DNA from: Gemmatimonadaceae bacterium | Lineage (GTDB): Bacteria > Gemmatimonadota > Gemmatimonadetes > Gemmatimonadales > Gemmatimonadaceae | Direction of reading: 5' to 3' | DNA length: 8,635 nucleotides | Assembly: GCA_017881545.1 (NCBI GenBank) | Contig: JADGQU010000080.1 | Location: 1-8,635 of the forward strand | Shown: positions 1-6,049 of the stretch, one piece after another | Layout of the letters: the number at the start of each line of letters is the position of its first letter | Position numbering within the stretch: position 1 is the stretch's first letter | Program-made: the position numbers and the translations under genes | The notes under the pieces: model-generated | Databases searched by the model: none | The model's input: the letters and a program-made list of their open reading frames with translations, nothing else | What the model was told of the DNA's origin: nothing

Positions 1-427
1 CCAGATAGAGCGCGCCCCCATAGTTCGCCTTGTCGAATTCTGTGGCGCTTTGGCGAACCAGCCGGGTGACCTGCGCCGCTTCGGGCGGATCTGCTGACGC
101 TCCCGACTTCAGCATCTGAAGAGCGACCTCGGCCTCGGCCATTGCCGATGCGGCCTGGGCACGGCTCGCCACCGACTGAAGCTTTGCCATCGCCCGCACA
201 ACCTCGGCGCGCGTGTCCTCCAGTCGGGCCTGGAGATCTTCGATCTGCGCGTCGCGCGCCAGCAGCTGGAGCTCGAGGCGCGAGACGCGCTTGTCCAGCT
301 CAGGATCGCGGACGGTGACGGTGTCGTGAACCACTTTGACGCTCGGACTTGGGGCGTGCGCCGGCTTTGCCTGAGAGCAGGCCATGCTTGCGCCGACAAA
401 CGCCAGAAAAACGAAACGGGAACGCAT
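1..427 (-). CDS. Coiled-coil lipoprotein of unknown function, N-terminal part (gene runs off the left edge)
   Basis: The frame starts with ATG at 427 and stays open to the left edge, giving 142 residues; the C-terminus is missing. The start is supported by a GAGGA ribosome binding site nine bases upstream. Residues 1-17 form a short signal peptide (Arg2, Arg4, then a hydrophobic run) ending in a lipobox-like S-M-A-C, so Cys17 is probably lipidated. A Pro/Ala-rich linker follows, then from about residue 43 to 108 a heptad-like stretch rich in Leu, Glu, Arg and Ala that should form a coiled coil. After a short linker near 110-116 comes the motif EFDKANYGGALYL, which may open a small helical repeat continuing outside the window. 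The protein probably sits in the periplasm, anchored to a membrane. I do not recognise a specific function; a C-terminal SH3-like or TPR-like domain is possible but cannot be seen here. Confidence 0.75.
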   Translation of the reverse strand, partial: MRSRFVFLAFVGASMACSQAKPAHAPSPSVKVVHDTVTVRDPELDKRVSRLELQLLARDAQIEDLQARLEDTRAEVVRAMAKLQSVASRAQAASAMAEAEVALQMLKSGASADPPEAAQVTRLVRQSATEFDKANYGGALYL

Positions 428-436
428 CAAAGAGTT

Positions 437-441
437 TCCTC
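437..441 (-). promoter_or_regulatory. Ribosome binding site of the left-edge lipoprotein gene
   Basis: Read on the minus strand this is GAGGA, nine bases before the ATG at 427. It decides the start codon of a gene whose C-terminus is not visible. Confidence 0.6.
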
Positions 442-620
442 GACGATTGCGTTGGCGGATCGGGCCGCACATACGGGAGTGTCTCGCGGACCCCGACAAC
501 GCAGTTCACAGTAATACAAATGGGGTAAGAGTCGCCAGCCTGAAGATTGGAATGGTGTTTCGCCGCTAACGCAGCTAGCCGCTGGGCAGCACATTCAGGC
601 GGTTAGTCATCAAACAGAGC

Positions 621-624
621 GGAG
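621..624 (+). promoter_or_regulatory. Ribosome binding site of the GH13 glycosidase gene
   Basis: GGAG lies nine bases before the GTG at 634. It supports GTG as the real start, because the signal peptide begins directly there. Confidence 0.65.
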
Positions 625-633
625 AACAGATCG

Positions 634-2262
634 GTGGCAAAATCTGGTGTCGTCCTCGCGTGTGCTTTCATCGCGGTCGCGTGTTCCAGGAGCACACTTT
701 CGACGAGCGCGGCCGGCGCGCCGAGCGCCGTGACCCAGTGGTGGCGCGACGGCGTTTGCTACGAGGTATTCGTCCGCTCCTTCGCCGATGCCGACGGGGA
801 TGGAGTCGGCGATCTGCGCGGTCTGATCTCGCATCTCGATTACATCAACGACGGAAATCCGCGGACGACCTCCGACCTCGGCGCGAACTGTGTGTGGCTG
901 ATGCCGATCGCCAAATCCGCGAGCTACCATGGCTACGATGTCACCGACTACTACCATGTAGATCCGCGCTACGGCACCGACGAGGATTTTCGGGAGCTGG
1001 TGAGAGCCGCGCACAGACGTGGCATCCGCATCATCGTCGACTTCGTTCCCAACCATTCGTCGAGCGAGAACCCCTGGTTCCAATCGGCGCTCAAAGATCC
1101 GGCGAGTCCCTATCGCTCGTGGTACCGATGGTCAGCGGTGAATCCGAATCAACCGGGACCGTGGGGGCAGGTGGCGTGGCACAAGTCGCCGGTGCGTGAC
1201 GAGTACTACTACGGAGTATTCTGGCACGGGATGCCGGATCTCAACTACGGCACTCCCGCTGTAGTTCAGGAGATGAAGAAAGTCACTTCGTACTGGCTGA
1301 AGGAGATGGGCGTCGACGGCTTTCGTTTCGACGCGATCCCGTATCTGGTCGAAGAAGGAGATCAGCTCAAGCACACGCGTGGCACCCACGAAGTTCTGCA
1401 CGTCCTCGGCGATGCGATCAGGCGGGAGGCACCCGGTTCGTTCACCATCGGGGAGATGGGTGACGGCTCGATAGATATCCTCGCGTCGTACTACCCGGAC
1501 CAGCTCGACTCGTATTTTGCCTTCGACGTTGCTGCCGGGACAATCGAGGCGGCAGCCACTGGGGATGCGACTCCGTTTTATCAATCACTGACGGAGACGA
1601 ACCGGAAGCTTCCAGCCGGCCGGTGGTCTCCGTTTCTCACCAACCACGACCAGCCGCGCACGATGAGTGTCCTTGGCGACATGTCGAAGGCGCGCGTGGC
1701 GGCGAGTGCGATGCTGATGCTGCCGGGGATGGCCTTCGTCTACTACGGCGAGGAGATCGGGATGATCGGACCGAAGCCCGATGAGCAGATTCGAACTCCA
1801 ATGCAGTGGAGCAGCGCGGCCAGGGCTGGATTCACGACCGGGACTCCGTGGTCGGCGCCACAGCGCGATTGGGTTTCGAAAAATGTGGCCGCTCAGGACA
1901 AGGATCCCTCATCGCTGCTCAATCACTACCGCGCGTTGATTCATCTGCGCAACGAGCACCCCGCGCTGCGCGCCGGCGATCTCCAGACAGGCTCGACAAC
2001 CAACCGCGCGGCATTTGCGATCATCCGGCGGTCTCCCGAGGAGACCGTCTTGATCGCGTTGAATTTTGGCGACCGGTTGATCGACAGCCTCACCGTTGTT
2101 TTCCCGGCGGGACCGCCACAAAGGCCATTTCGACTGGAGCAGCTCTATAGTGATCCATCGCAAGGCTGCTCTGTCGTGGAAATTTACGCCGGCGGCGCGC
2201 TCATCACCCTCGGACACCTCGCGCCGCACGGACTCTGCACCTTCCGCGTGGTGAGCCGCTAG
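634..2262 (+). CDS. GH13 alpha-amylase-family glycosidase, predicted lipoprotein
   Basis: The 542-residue product should hydrolyse alpha-1,4 bonds in starch- or maltodextrin-like glucans at the cell surface or in the periplasm. It starts with GTG. Residues 1-16 are hydrophobic and end in A-V-A-C, a fair lipobox with Cys17 as the lipid site. The TIM barrel starts near residue 36 (WWRDGVCYEVFVRSF). An Asp-rich loop DADGDGVGDL (52-61) matches the calcium loop after strand 1. The family signatures are all present: DFVPNH (136-141), MPDLN (200-204), GFRFDA with nucleophile Asp233, IGE with acid/base Glu274, and FLTNHD with Asp339 as transition-state stabiliser. RTPMQW (387-392) recalls oligo-1,6-glucosidase and trehalose synthase types. 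From memory, the order and wording of motifs are closest to GH13 subfamily 36, such as Halothermothrix orenii AmyA. The last 80 or so residues form the usual beta domain. The enzyme is complete; substrate preference and transglycosylation cannot be read from sequence. No sugar transporter or regulator lies nearby. Confidence 0.93.
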   Translation: MAKSGVVLACAFIAVACSRSTLSTSAAGAPSAVTQWWRDGVCYEVFVRSFADADGDGVGDLRGLISHLDYINDGNPRTTSDLGANCVWLMPIAKSASYHGYDVTDYYHVDPRYGTDEDFRELVRAAHRRGIRIIVDFVPNHSSSENPWFQSALKDPASPYRSWYRWSAVNPNQPGPWGQVAWHKSPVRDEYYYGVFWHGMPDLNYGTPAVVQEMKKVTSYWLKEMGVDGFRFDAIPYLVEEGDQLKHTRGTHEVLHVLGDAIRREAPGSFTIGEMGDGSIDILASYYPDQLDSYFAFDVAAGTIEAAATGDATPFYQSLTETNRKLPAGRWSPFLTNHDQPRTMSVLGDMSKARVAASAMLMLPGMAFVYYGEEIGMIGPKPDEQIRTPMQWSSAARAGFTTGTPWSAPQRDWVSKNVAAQDKDPSSLLNHYRALIHLRNEHPALRAGDLQTGSTTNRAAFAIIRRSPEETVLIALNFGDRLIDSLTVVFPAGPPQRPFRLEQLYSDPSQGCSVVEIYAGGALITLGHLAPHGLCTFRVVSR

Positions 2263-2627
2263 ACGCCGCTTTCCTCGCCAACTACCGGAGTGACGGCCGA
2301 ACGATCCTCTTCCCCGGTGCGAATCCGGTAGACCTTCTCGACGGGAAGAACGAAGACCTTGCCGTCGCCTACCTCGCCGGTGGCGCCGGCGGCAAGAATC
2401 GCCTTCACGGTTGGCTGGACAAATGTGTCCGAGACGCCGATCTCGATCCTCACCTTGTCGTGCAGCTCAACTTTTACGGTCGTGCCCCGGTAGGTCTCGA
2501 CCGCTTCGGTTTCGCCACCATGACCGCGGACTCGGCTGATCGTTAGTCCACGGACTTCGGCCCTGTACAATGCCTCGAGTACTTCGTTGAGCTTTTCCGG
2601 TCGAATGATCGCTACGACGAGCTTCAT
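2259..2627 (-). CDS. glnK: PII family nitrogen regulator (GlnK/GlnB type), atypical T-loop
   Basis: The 122-residue product is a PII signal protein, a trimer expected to sense ATP/ADP and 2-oxoglutarate and to gate the ammonium channel encoded just upstream. The core is typical: MKLVVAIIRPEKLNEVLEAL at the N-terminus, Lys58, the TGEVGDGK loop (83-90) and RIRTGEED (101-108) with Arg101 and Arg103 for ATP phosphates. Aligned without gaps to E. coli GlnB, the T-loop keeps Tyr46 but has Val51 where the uridylylated Tyr51 would be, and Glu39 where Gln39 normally joins Mg-ATP/2-oxoglutarate binding. Uridylylation at 51 is therefore impossible. The C-terminus is about ten residues longer than E. coli GlnB. 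The ATG at 2627 is four bases after the amtB stop, with AGAGG eight bases upstream, so the two genes are cotranscribed. The stop overlaps the stop of the convergent glycosidase gene. glnK is chosen over glnB because of the amtB linkage. Confidence 0.93.
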   Translation of the reverse strand: MKLVVAIIRPEKLNEVLEALYRAEVRGLTISRVRGHGGETEAVETYRGTTVKVELHDKVRIEIGVSDTFVQPTVKAILAAGATGEVGDGKVFVLPVEKVYRIRTGEEDRSAVTPVVGEESGV

Positions 2628-2631
2628 ATGA

Positions 2632-3882
2632 TTAGCCTCTGTCGGGTTGAACGAGAATCGCGCCTTCGCCGCTGCTGTACGCCTCTTCCCCGTGTTGGGT
2701 GACGTCCATGCCGACTCCCTCCTCTTTCTGGCTCGCGCGAAGAGGCACGACCAGCGCTATCGCTTTCAGGATCACGAACGTTCCAACCATGCTATAAATA
2801 ATGGTGGCGACTACTGCCACGAACTGGATACCGAGCTGGCGGGGATTGCCGAACAGCGCGCCGTCGGCCGTGCCGTTCCAGATTTTTTGCGCGAGAACTC
2901 CGGTGAGCAACGCTCCTACCGTTCCGCCGACTCCGTGCGCCGCGATCACGTCGAGCGAATCATCGAGCCGGGTGCCGGATCTCCAGAGAATGGTGAAGTA
3001 GCTCGGAACCGCGGCGATTGCGCCAAGCGCGATTCCGGATACTGGACTCACAAAACCTGCTGCGGGAGTGATTGCAACCAAACCCACCACGATCGCGGTT
3101 GCCGCCCCGACTGCGGTCGTCTTCTTCGTGCGCGTGATGTCCAGCAGGCTCCACACGACCAGTGTCCCCATCGGGGCGAACATCGTGTTGGAGAAGGCGA
3201 GCGCCGCCGACGCATTCGCCCCGAGCGCGCTCCCACCGTTGAAGCCGAACCATCCGAACCAGAGGAGGCCGGCGCCAAGCAGCGTGAAAGGCACGTTCTG
3301 CGGAATAATTGCCTGCCGCGCGTAGTCCTTCCGAGCGCCGAGTACGACCGCGACGACGAGCGCCGCAGCGGCGGCGTTGATATGAACGACGGTCCCACCC
3401 GCGAAATCGAGAGCGCCGAGCTTACCGAGCCAGCCTCCGCCCCAAACCCAGTGCGCGATCGGCGCGTAAACGACGATCGACCAGAGCGTGATGAAGGCGA
3501 CGTACGGGCCGAAACGCATGCGCTCCACGATCGCGCCCGAGATGAGCGCGGCGGTGATTACGCAGAAGGTCGCCTGATAGCCGGCGAACAGGATGTGGGG
3601 GATCGTCCCCTTTGCATCGAGCCCGACGTTCCGGAAGAAGGCGTTATCCAATCCGCCAAGCCAATTCGAGCCGGTCGAAAACGCGAGCGTGTAGCCGATG
3701 AAAGCCCACGCGATCCCGACGAAGCCGAGCGCGACGTAACTCATCATCATGGTGTTGAGCGTGTTCTTCGCTCTGACGAGTCCCCCGTAGAAGAATCCGA
3801 GGGCTGGCGTCATCACGAGCACCAGTGCGGTGGCAACCAGCATCCACGCGGTATCTGCCTGATTGATGGGAGTGGGGGTCAT
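2632..3882 (-). CDS. amtB: Ammonium transporter (Amt/Rh family)
   Basis: The 416-residue inner-membrane protein conducts ammonium/ammonia as a trimer, with about 11 membrane helices. Channel residues visible, numbered from the chosen start: Phe106 and Phe214 as the outer Phe-gate positions, Trp147 and Ser218 near the recruitment site, Asp159 in LGALDFAGGTVVH, and the twin histidines His167 and His316 (AAHGVGGT). The cytoplasmic tail GMDVTQHGEEAY (391-402) is the usual contact region for PII. I place the start at ATG 3882 because GAGGAG lies nine bases upstream and the first helix begins soon after. The open frame extends to a TTG at 3954, but that adds 24 charged residues and would overlap the promoter -10 box. 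There is no separate signal peptide like that of E. coli AmtB. glnK follows after four bases, the reverse of the common proteobacterial glnK-amtB order. Expression is probably nitrogen-regulated, but I saw no clear sigma-54 (GG-N10-GC) promoter in the upstream region. Confidence 0.95.
   Translation of the reverse strand: MTPTPINQADTAWMLVATALVLVMTPALGFFYGGLVRAKNTLNTMMMSYVALGFVGIAWAFIGYTLAFSTGSNWLGGLDNAFFRNVGLDAKGTIPHILFAGYQATFCVITAALISGAIVERMRFGPYVAFITLWSIVVYAPIAHWVWGGGWLGKLGALDFAGGTVVHINAAAAALVVAVVLGARKDYARQAIIPQNVPFTLLGAGLLWFGWFGFNGGSALGANASAALAFSNTMFAPMGTLVVWSLLDITRTKKTTAVGAATAIVVGLVAITPAAGFVSPVSGIALGAIAAVPSYFTILWRSGTRLDDSLDVIAAHGVGGTVGALLTGVLAQKIWNGTADGALFGNPRQLGIQFVAVVATIIYSMVGTFVILKAIALVVPLRASQKEEGVGMDVTQHGEEAYSSGEGAILVQPDRG
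2636..2640 (-). promoter_or_regulatory. Ribosome binding site of glnK, inside the 3' end of amtB
   Basis: Read on the minus strand it is AGAGG, eight bases before the glnK ATG. It lies within the last codons of amtB, so glnK can be translated independently but from the same message. Confidence 0.55.
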
Positions 3883-3891
3883 GTCCTCTTG

Positions 3892-3897
3892 CTCCTC
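3892..3897 (-). promoter_or_regulatory. Ribosome binding site deciding the amtB start
   Basis: GAGGAG on the minus strand, nine bases before the ATG at 3882. It argues for the short form of AmtB rather than the TTG at 3954. Confidence 0.65.
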
Positions 3898-3953
3898 GTC
3901 ACAGTTCTCCTCCAGTAGGGCAGGTGAGATGGTCTCGCGAAAAAACAGGCGCA

Positions 3954-3982
3954 AGAATGTTAGCGTCCTGTCATGTTGTCAA
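3954..3982 (-). promoter_or_regulatory. Candidate sigma-70-type promoter for amtB-glnK
   Basis: On the minus strand a perfect TTGACA (3977-3982) is followed after exactly 17 bases by CATTCT (3954-3959), which matches the TATAAT consensus at three of six positions. Transcription would start near 3947, leaving a leader of roughly 65 bases before the amtB ATG. The -35 box is strong and the -10 box weak, which would fit an activated promoter, though that is inference. Confidence 0.45.
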
Positions 3983-4082
3983 GGAATCCCCTCAGAAACG
4001 CAAATTGAGCGGTCTGACCTGGTTGCGGGGCGACAGCTGGTCGGTTGCAGTTCACAGGACTTTGCGGATCTTTTCGGATTAT

Positions 4083-5327
4083 ATGACTCGATTTCTCTTC
4101 GCAACGGCGGTGGGTTTCTCCGTAGTTCTGGGCTGCGGAGCATACACTCATGCTGGCTCTCCTGGTGCTGCTGATCCGGCGCTCGCGCGCGGTGTCACGA
4201 TCGCTGATTCCCTGATAGAGAGCTCGATTGGCACGCTGATTCCCGGCGCGGTATTTCTCGTCGCAAAGGATGGCCGGGTGGTGCATGAGCGCGCGTTCGG
4301 GTACGCGCAGCTCAACGACTACGACGGACGCCGGCTCGCCACACCGGCCGCTATGCGCACATCGACAATGTTCGACCTGGCGTCGGTCACCAAGGTCATG
4401 GCGACGACGATGGCAATGGCGCTACTAGTTGATCGGGGGAGGGTCGAGCTCGATGCTCCGGTGTCGAGGTACCTGCCGGATTTTCGTGGGCCGCATCTCG
4501 ACAGCATCACTGTCAGGCATCTGCTCTCGCATTCAGCGGGGCTCGTGCAGTGGCAGCCGCTGTACTATCACGCCGCGAACGGCGCCCAGACCTATGCCGT
4601 CATCCGCGATATGCCGTTGGAGTGGGGCGTCGGCGACGCGCGGCACTACAGCGACCTCGGCTTCATGCTGCTCGGTTACATCGTCGAGCGTGTGAGCGGG
4701 GAGCCGCTCGACAGATTCCTGGAGGATAGCCTCTATCGGCCGCTCGGACTTCGCTCCACGACGTTCAACCCGAAAGCGCACGGCTTCACGGAGTTCGCGG
4801 CGACAGAACAAGGCAATGTGTACGAGCGTCACATGGTTTACGACTCGACGTTCGGATACCGATACCTGGGCGATCCGACCGTGTGGAATGGCTGGCGGCA
4901 GAGAGTGCTCGTTGGCGAGGTCGATGACGGCAATTCGTTTTATGCGAACGGGGACGTGGCGGGACACGCTGGACTCTTCTCGACCGCGGCGGATCTCCGG
5001 GTCCTGCTCGATCTACTCAACAACCGCGGGAGCTATGGCGGGCGTCGGTACATTCGACCCGAAGTGGTGGACACGTTCCTCACGCGCGACAAATACCAGA
5101 ATTTCCTCGGCTGGCAGGCCCCGGGCTATCTGCCGGCGGGGAGCTTCTCGCACACGGGTTTCACGGGCACGTATGTGGCCGGCGTTCCACAATACAAGCT
5201 GTCGATCGTGCTGCTCACAAATCGCCAGAACATGGGGACAGATGCGCGCGGATATTTCCCCGATGTCGGACCTCTTCAACAGGCGGTGGCGCGCGCGATC
5301 GTGAACGGAGCCGCGGCATCGCGGTGA
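4083..5327 (+). CDS. Beta-lactamase-family serine hydrolase, predicted lipoprotein
   Basis: The 414-residue product belongs to the class C beta-lactamase / penicillin-binding-protein fold (AmpC/CubicO/EstB relatives). These enzymes act through a nucleophilic serine as D,D-peptidases, esterases or amidases. Residues 1-17 are a signal peptide with lipobox V-L-G-C, so Cys18 is probably lipidated and the enzyme faces the periplasm. Catalytic motifs: SVTK at 101-104 (nucleophile Ser101, base Lys104), Y-S-D at 189-191 in place of Y-S/A-N, and H-T-G at 357-359 in place of K-T-G. The segment DVAGHAGLFSTAADL (291-305) is common in this family. The frame is open further upstream to 3924, but the added 53 residues are unlike a protein N-terminus and would cross the amtB promoter, so ATG 4083, directly before the signal peptide, is preferred. 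The ribosome binding site is weak. The gene overlaps alkD by four bases. Substrate unknown; peptidoglycan peptides or esters are both possible. Confidence 0.88.
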   Translation: MTRFLFATAVGFSVVLGCGAYTHAGSPGAADPALARGVTIADSLIESSIGTLIPGAVFLVAKDGRVVHERAFGYAQLNDYDGRRLATPAAMRTSTMFDLASVTKVMATTMAMALLVDRGRVELDAPVSRYLPDFRGPHLDSITVRHLLSHSAGLVQWQPLYYHAANGAQTYAVIRDMPLEWGVGDARHYSDLGFMLLGYIVERVSGEPLDRFLEDSLYRPLGLRSTTFNPKAHGFTEFAATEQGNVYERHMVYDSTFGYRYLGDPTVWNGWRQRVLVGEVDDGNSFYANGDVAGHAGLFSTAADLRVLLDLLNNRGSYGGRRYIRPEVVDTFLTRDKYQNFLGWQAPGYLPAGSFSHTGFTGTYVAGVPQYKLSIVLLTNRQNMGTDARGYFPDVGPLQQAVARAIVNGAAASR

Positions 5328-6034
5328 CTCCAAGCCTCGCAGCGCTGCGCGCCGAGCTGAAGGAGCTGGCGGATCCGGTGCGCGCGGTCCACTCGCTGCG
5401 CTTCTTCAAGACCGGGCCGGGTCAGTACGGTGAGGGCGACAAGTTCCTTGGCCTGACTGTGCCCATTATGCGCGGTCTCGTGCGCAAGTATCGCGATCTC
5501 GATGACGCGTCGGCTCTCGACCTGCTCGAGTCATCGTGGCACGAGGAGCGATTGGTCGGACTACTTCTCCTCGTGGAGGGATATGACCGCGGCGATGAGT
5601 CGCGGCGAAATCGGATTCACCGCGCATATCTCGCGAATACCCGCCAGATCAACAACTGGGATCTGGTCGATGCATCCGCAGAATACATCGTGGGGCCGCA
5701 TCTGGACGCCGAGAAAATAGCGCTGCTCGAACGGCTGGCCCGGTCAAAGAACATGTGGGAGCGGCGCATCGCGATCGTATCGACTTTCCATTTCATCAAG
5801 CGCAACGAATTCCGGCCGACGCTAAAGATCGCCGAGTTGTTGCTGCGCGATACGCACGACCTGATTCACAAGGCGGTCGGGTGGATGCTGCGCGAGGTCG
5901 GGAAGCGGGATCGCAAAGCGCTGGATGGCTTCCTCAGGCGACACTATCAGCAGATGCCGCGCACCATGCTGCGCTATGCGATCGAGCGTCACCCTGAACG
6001 CGTTCGGAAGCAGTACCTGGCTGGGACGATATGA
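5324..6034 (+). CDS. DNA alkylation repair protein, AlkD-like HEAT-repeat DNA glycosylase
   Basis: The 236-residue product matches the AlkD family in length and motifs. AlkD removes N3- and N7-alkylated purines from DNA, using stacked HEAT-like helices to grip the duplex without base flipping. The N-terminus holds FFKTGPGQYGEGDKFLGL (27-44), typical of the family. NNWDLVD (110-116) supplies Trp112 and catalytic-type Asp116, spaced like Trp109/Asp113 of Bacillus cereus AlkD. WERRIAIV (145-152) has Arg148, and HKAVGWMLREVGKRD (182-196) has Trp187, so the cleft looks intact. It acts in the cytoplasm. It starts with GTG inside the stop of the serine hydrolase gene (GTGA), has no visible ribosome binding site of its own, and is therefore probably translated by reinitiation. 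No ada or other alkylation-response gene is present nearby, so induction by alkylation damage is not suggested by the context. Confidence 0.93.
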   Translation: MTPSLAALRAELKELADPVRAVHSLRFFKTGPGQYGEGDKFLGLTVPIMRGLVRKYRDLDDASALDLLESSWHEERLVGLLLLVEGYDRGDESRRNRIHRAYLANTRQINNWDLVDASAEYIVGPHLDAEKIALLERLARSKNMWERRIAIVSTFHFIKRNEFRPTLKIAELLLRDTHDLIHKAVGWMLREVGKRDRKALDGFLRRHYQQMPRTMLRYAIERHPERVRKQYLAGTI

Positions 6035-6049
6035 GCGGAGCCGTCCGCT
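6034..6049. terminator. Short hairpin between convergent genes, possible bidirectional terminator
   Basis: AGCGGA (6034-6039) pairs perfectly with TCCGCT (6044-6049) around a four-base GCCG loop. It starts in the alkD stop codon and ends in the permease stop codon. No run of T follows on either strand, so intrinsic termination would be weak at best. Confidence 0.25.

Larger units (their letters stand above)
428..633. other. Divergent intergenic region between two lipoprotein genes
   Basis: This 206-base spacer separates two genes transcribed away from each other, so it must hold promoters for both unless an antisense transcript is used. It is less GC-rich around 505-560 than the flanking genes. 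Apart from the two ribosome binding sites I found no -35/-10 pair good enough to name on either strand, and no convincing operator or small gene. Confidence 0.5.

Noticed and set aside
501..511. The 11-mer GCAGTTCACAG, found here and again near 4047-4057, both in upstream regions
   Set aside because: Several 11-base repeats are expected by chance in a window this long, and the two sites lack a shared position relative to a promoter, so an operator is not supported.
1132..1584. A 150-codon open frame on the minus strand inside the glycosidase gene
   Set aside because: The opposite strand encodes the conserved GH13 nucleophile and acid/base regions here, and the antisense product has no recognisable features.
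2647..3918. A 423-codon open frame on the plus strand opposite amtB
   Set aside because: Its translation is rich in Arg, Glu and Asp with no family motif or membrane segment. It mirrors the codon bias of amtB, whose channel residues are all conserved, so it is a shadow frame.
3883..3954. A 24-codon upstream extension of AmtB from a TTG
   Set aside because: It is highly charged before the first helix and its start codon lies in the candidate -10 box, whereas the ATG at 3882 has a good ribosome binding site.
3924..4082. A 53-codon upstream extension of the serine hydrolase
   Set aside because: It places a signal peptide in the middle of the protein, and it crosses the candidate amtB promoter. 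The ATG at 4083 begins a normal lipoprotein signal.
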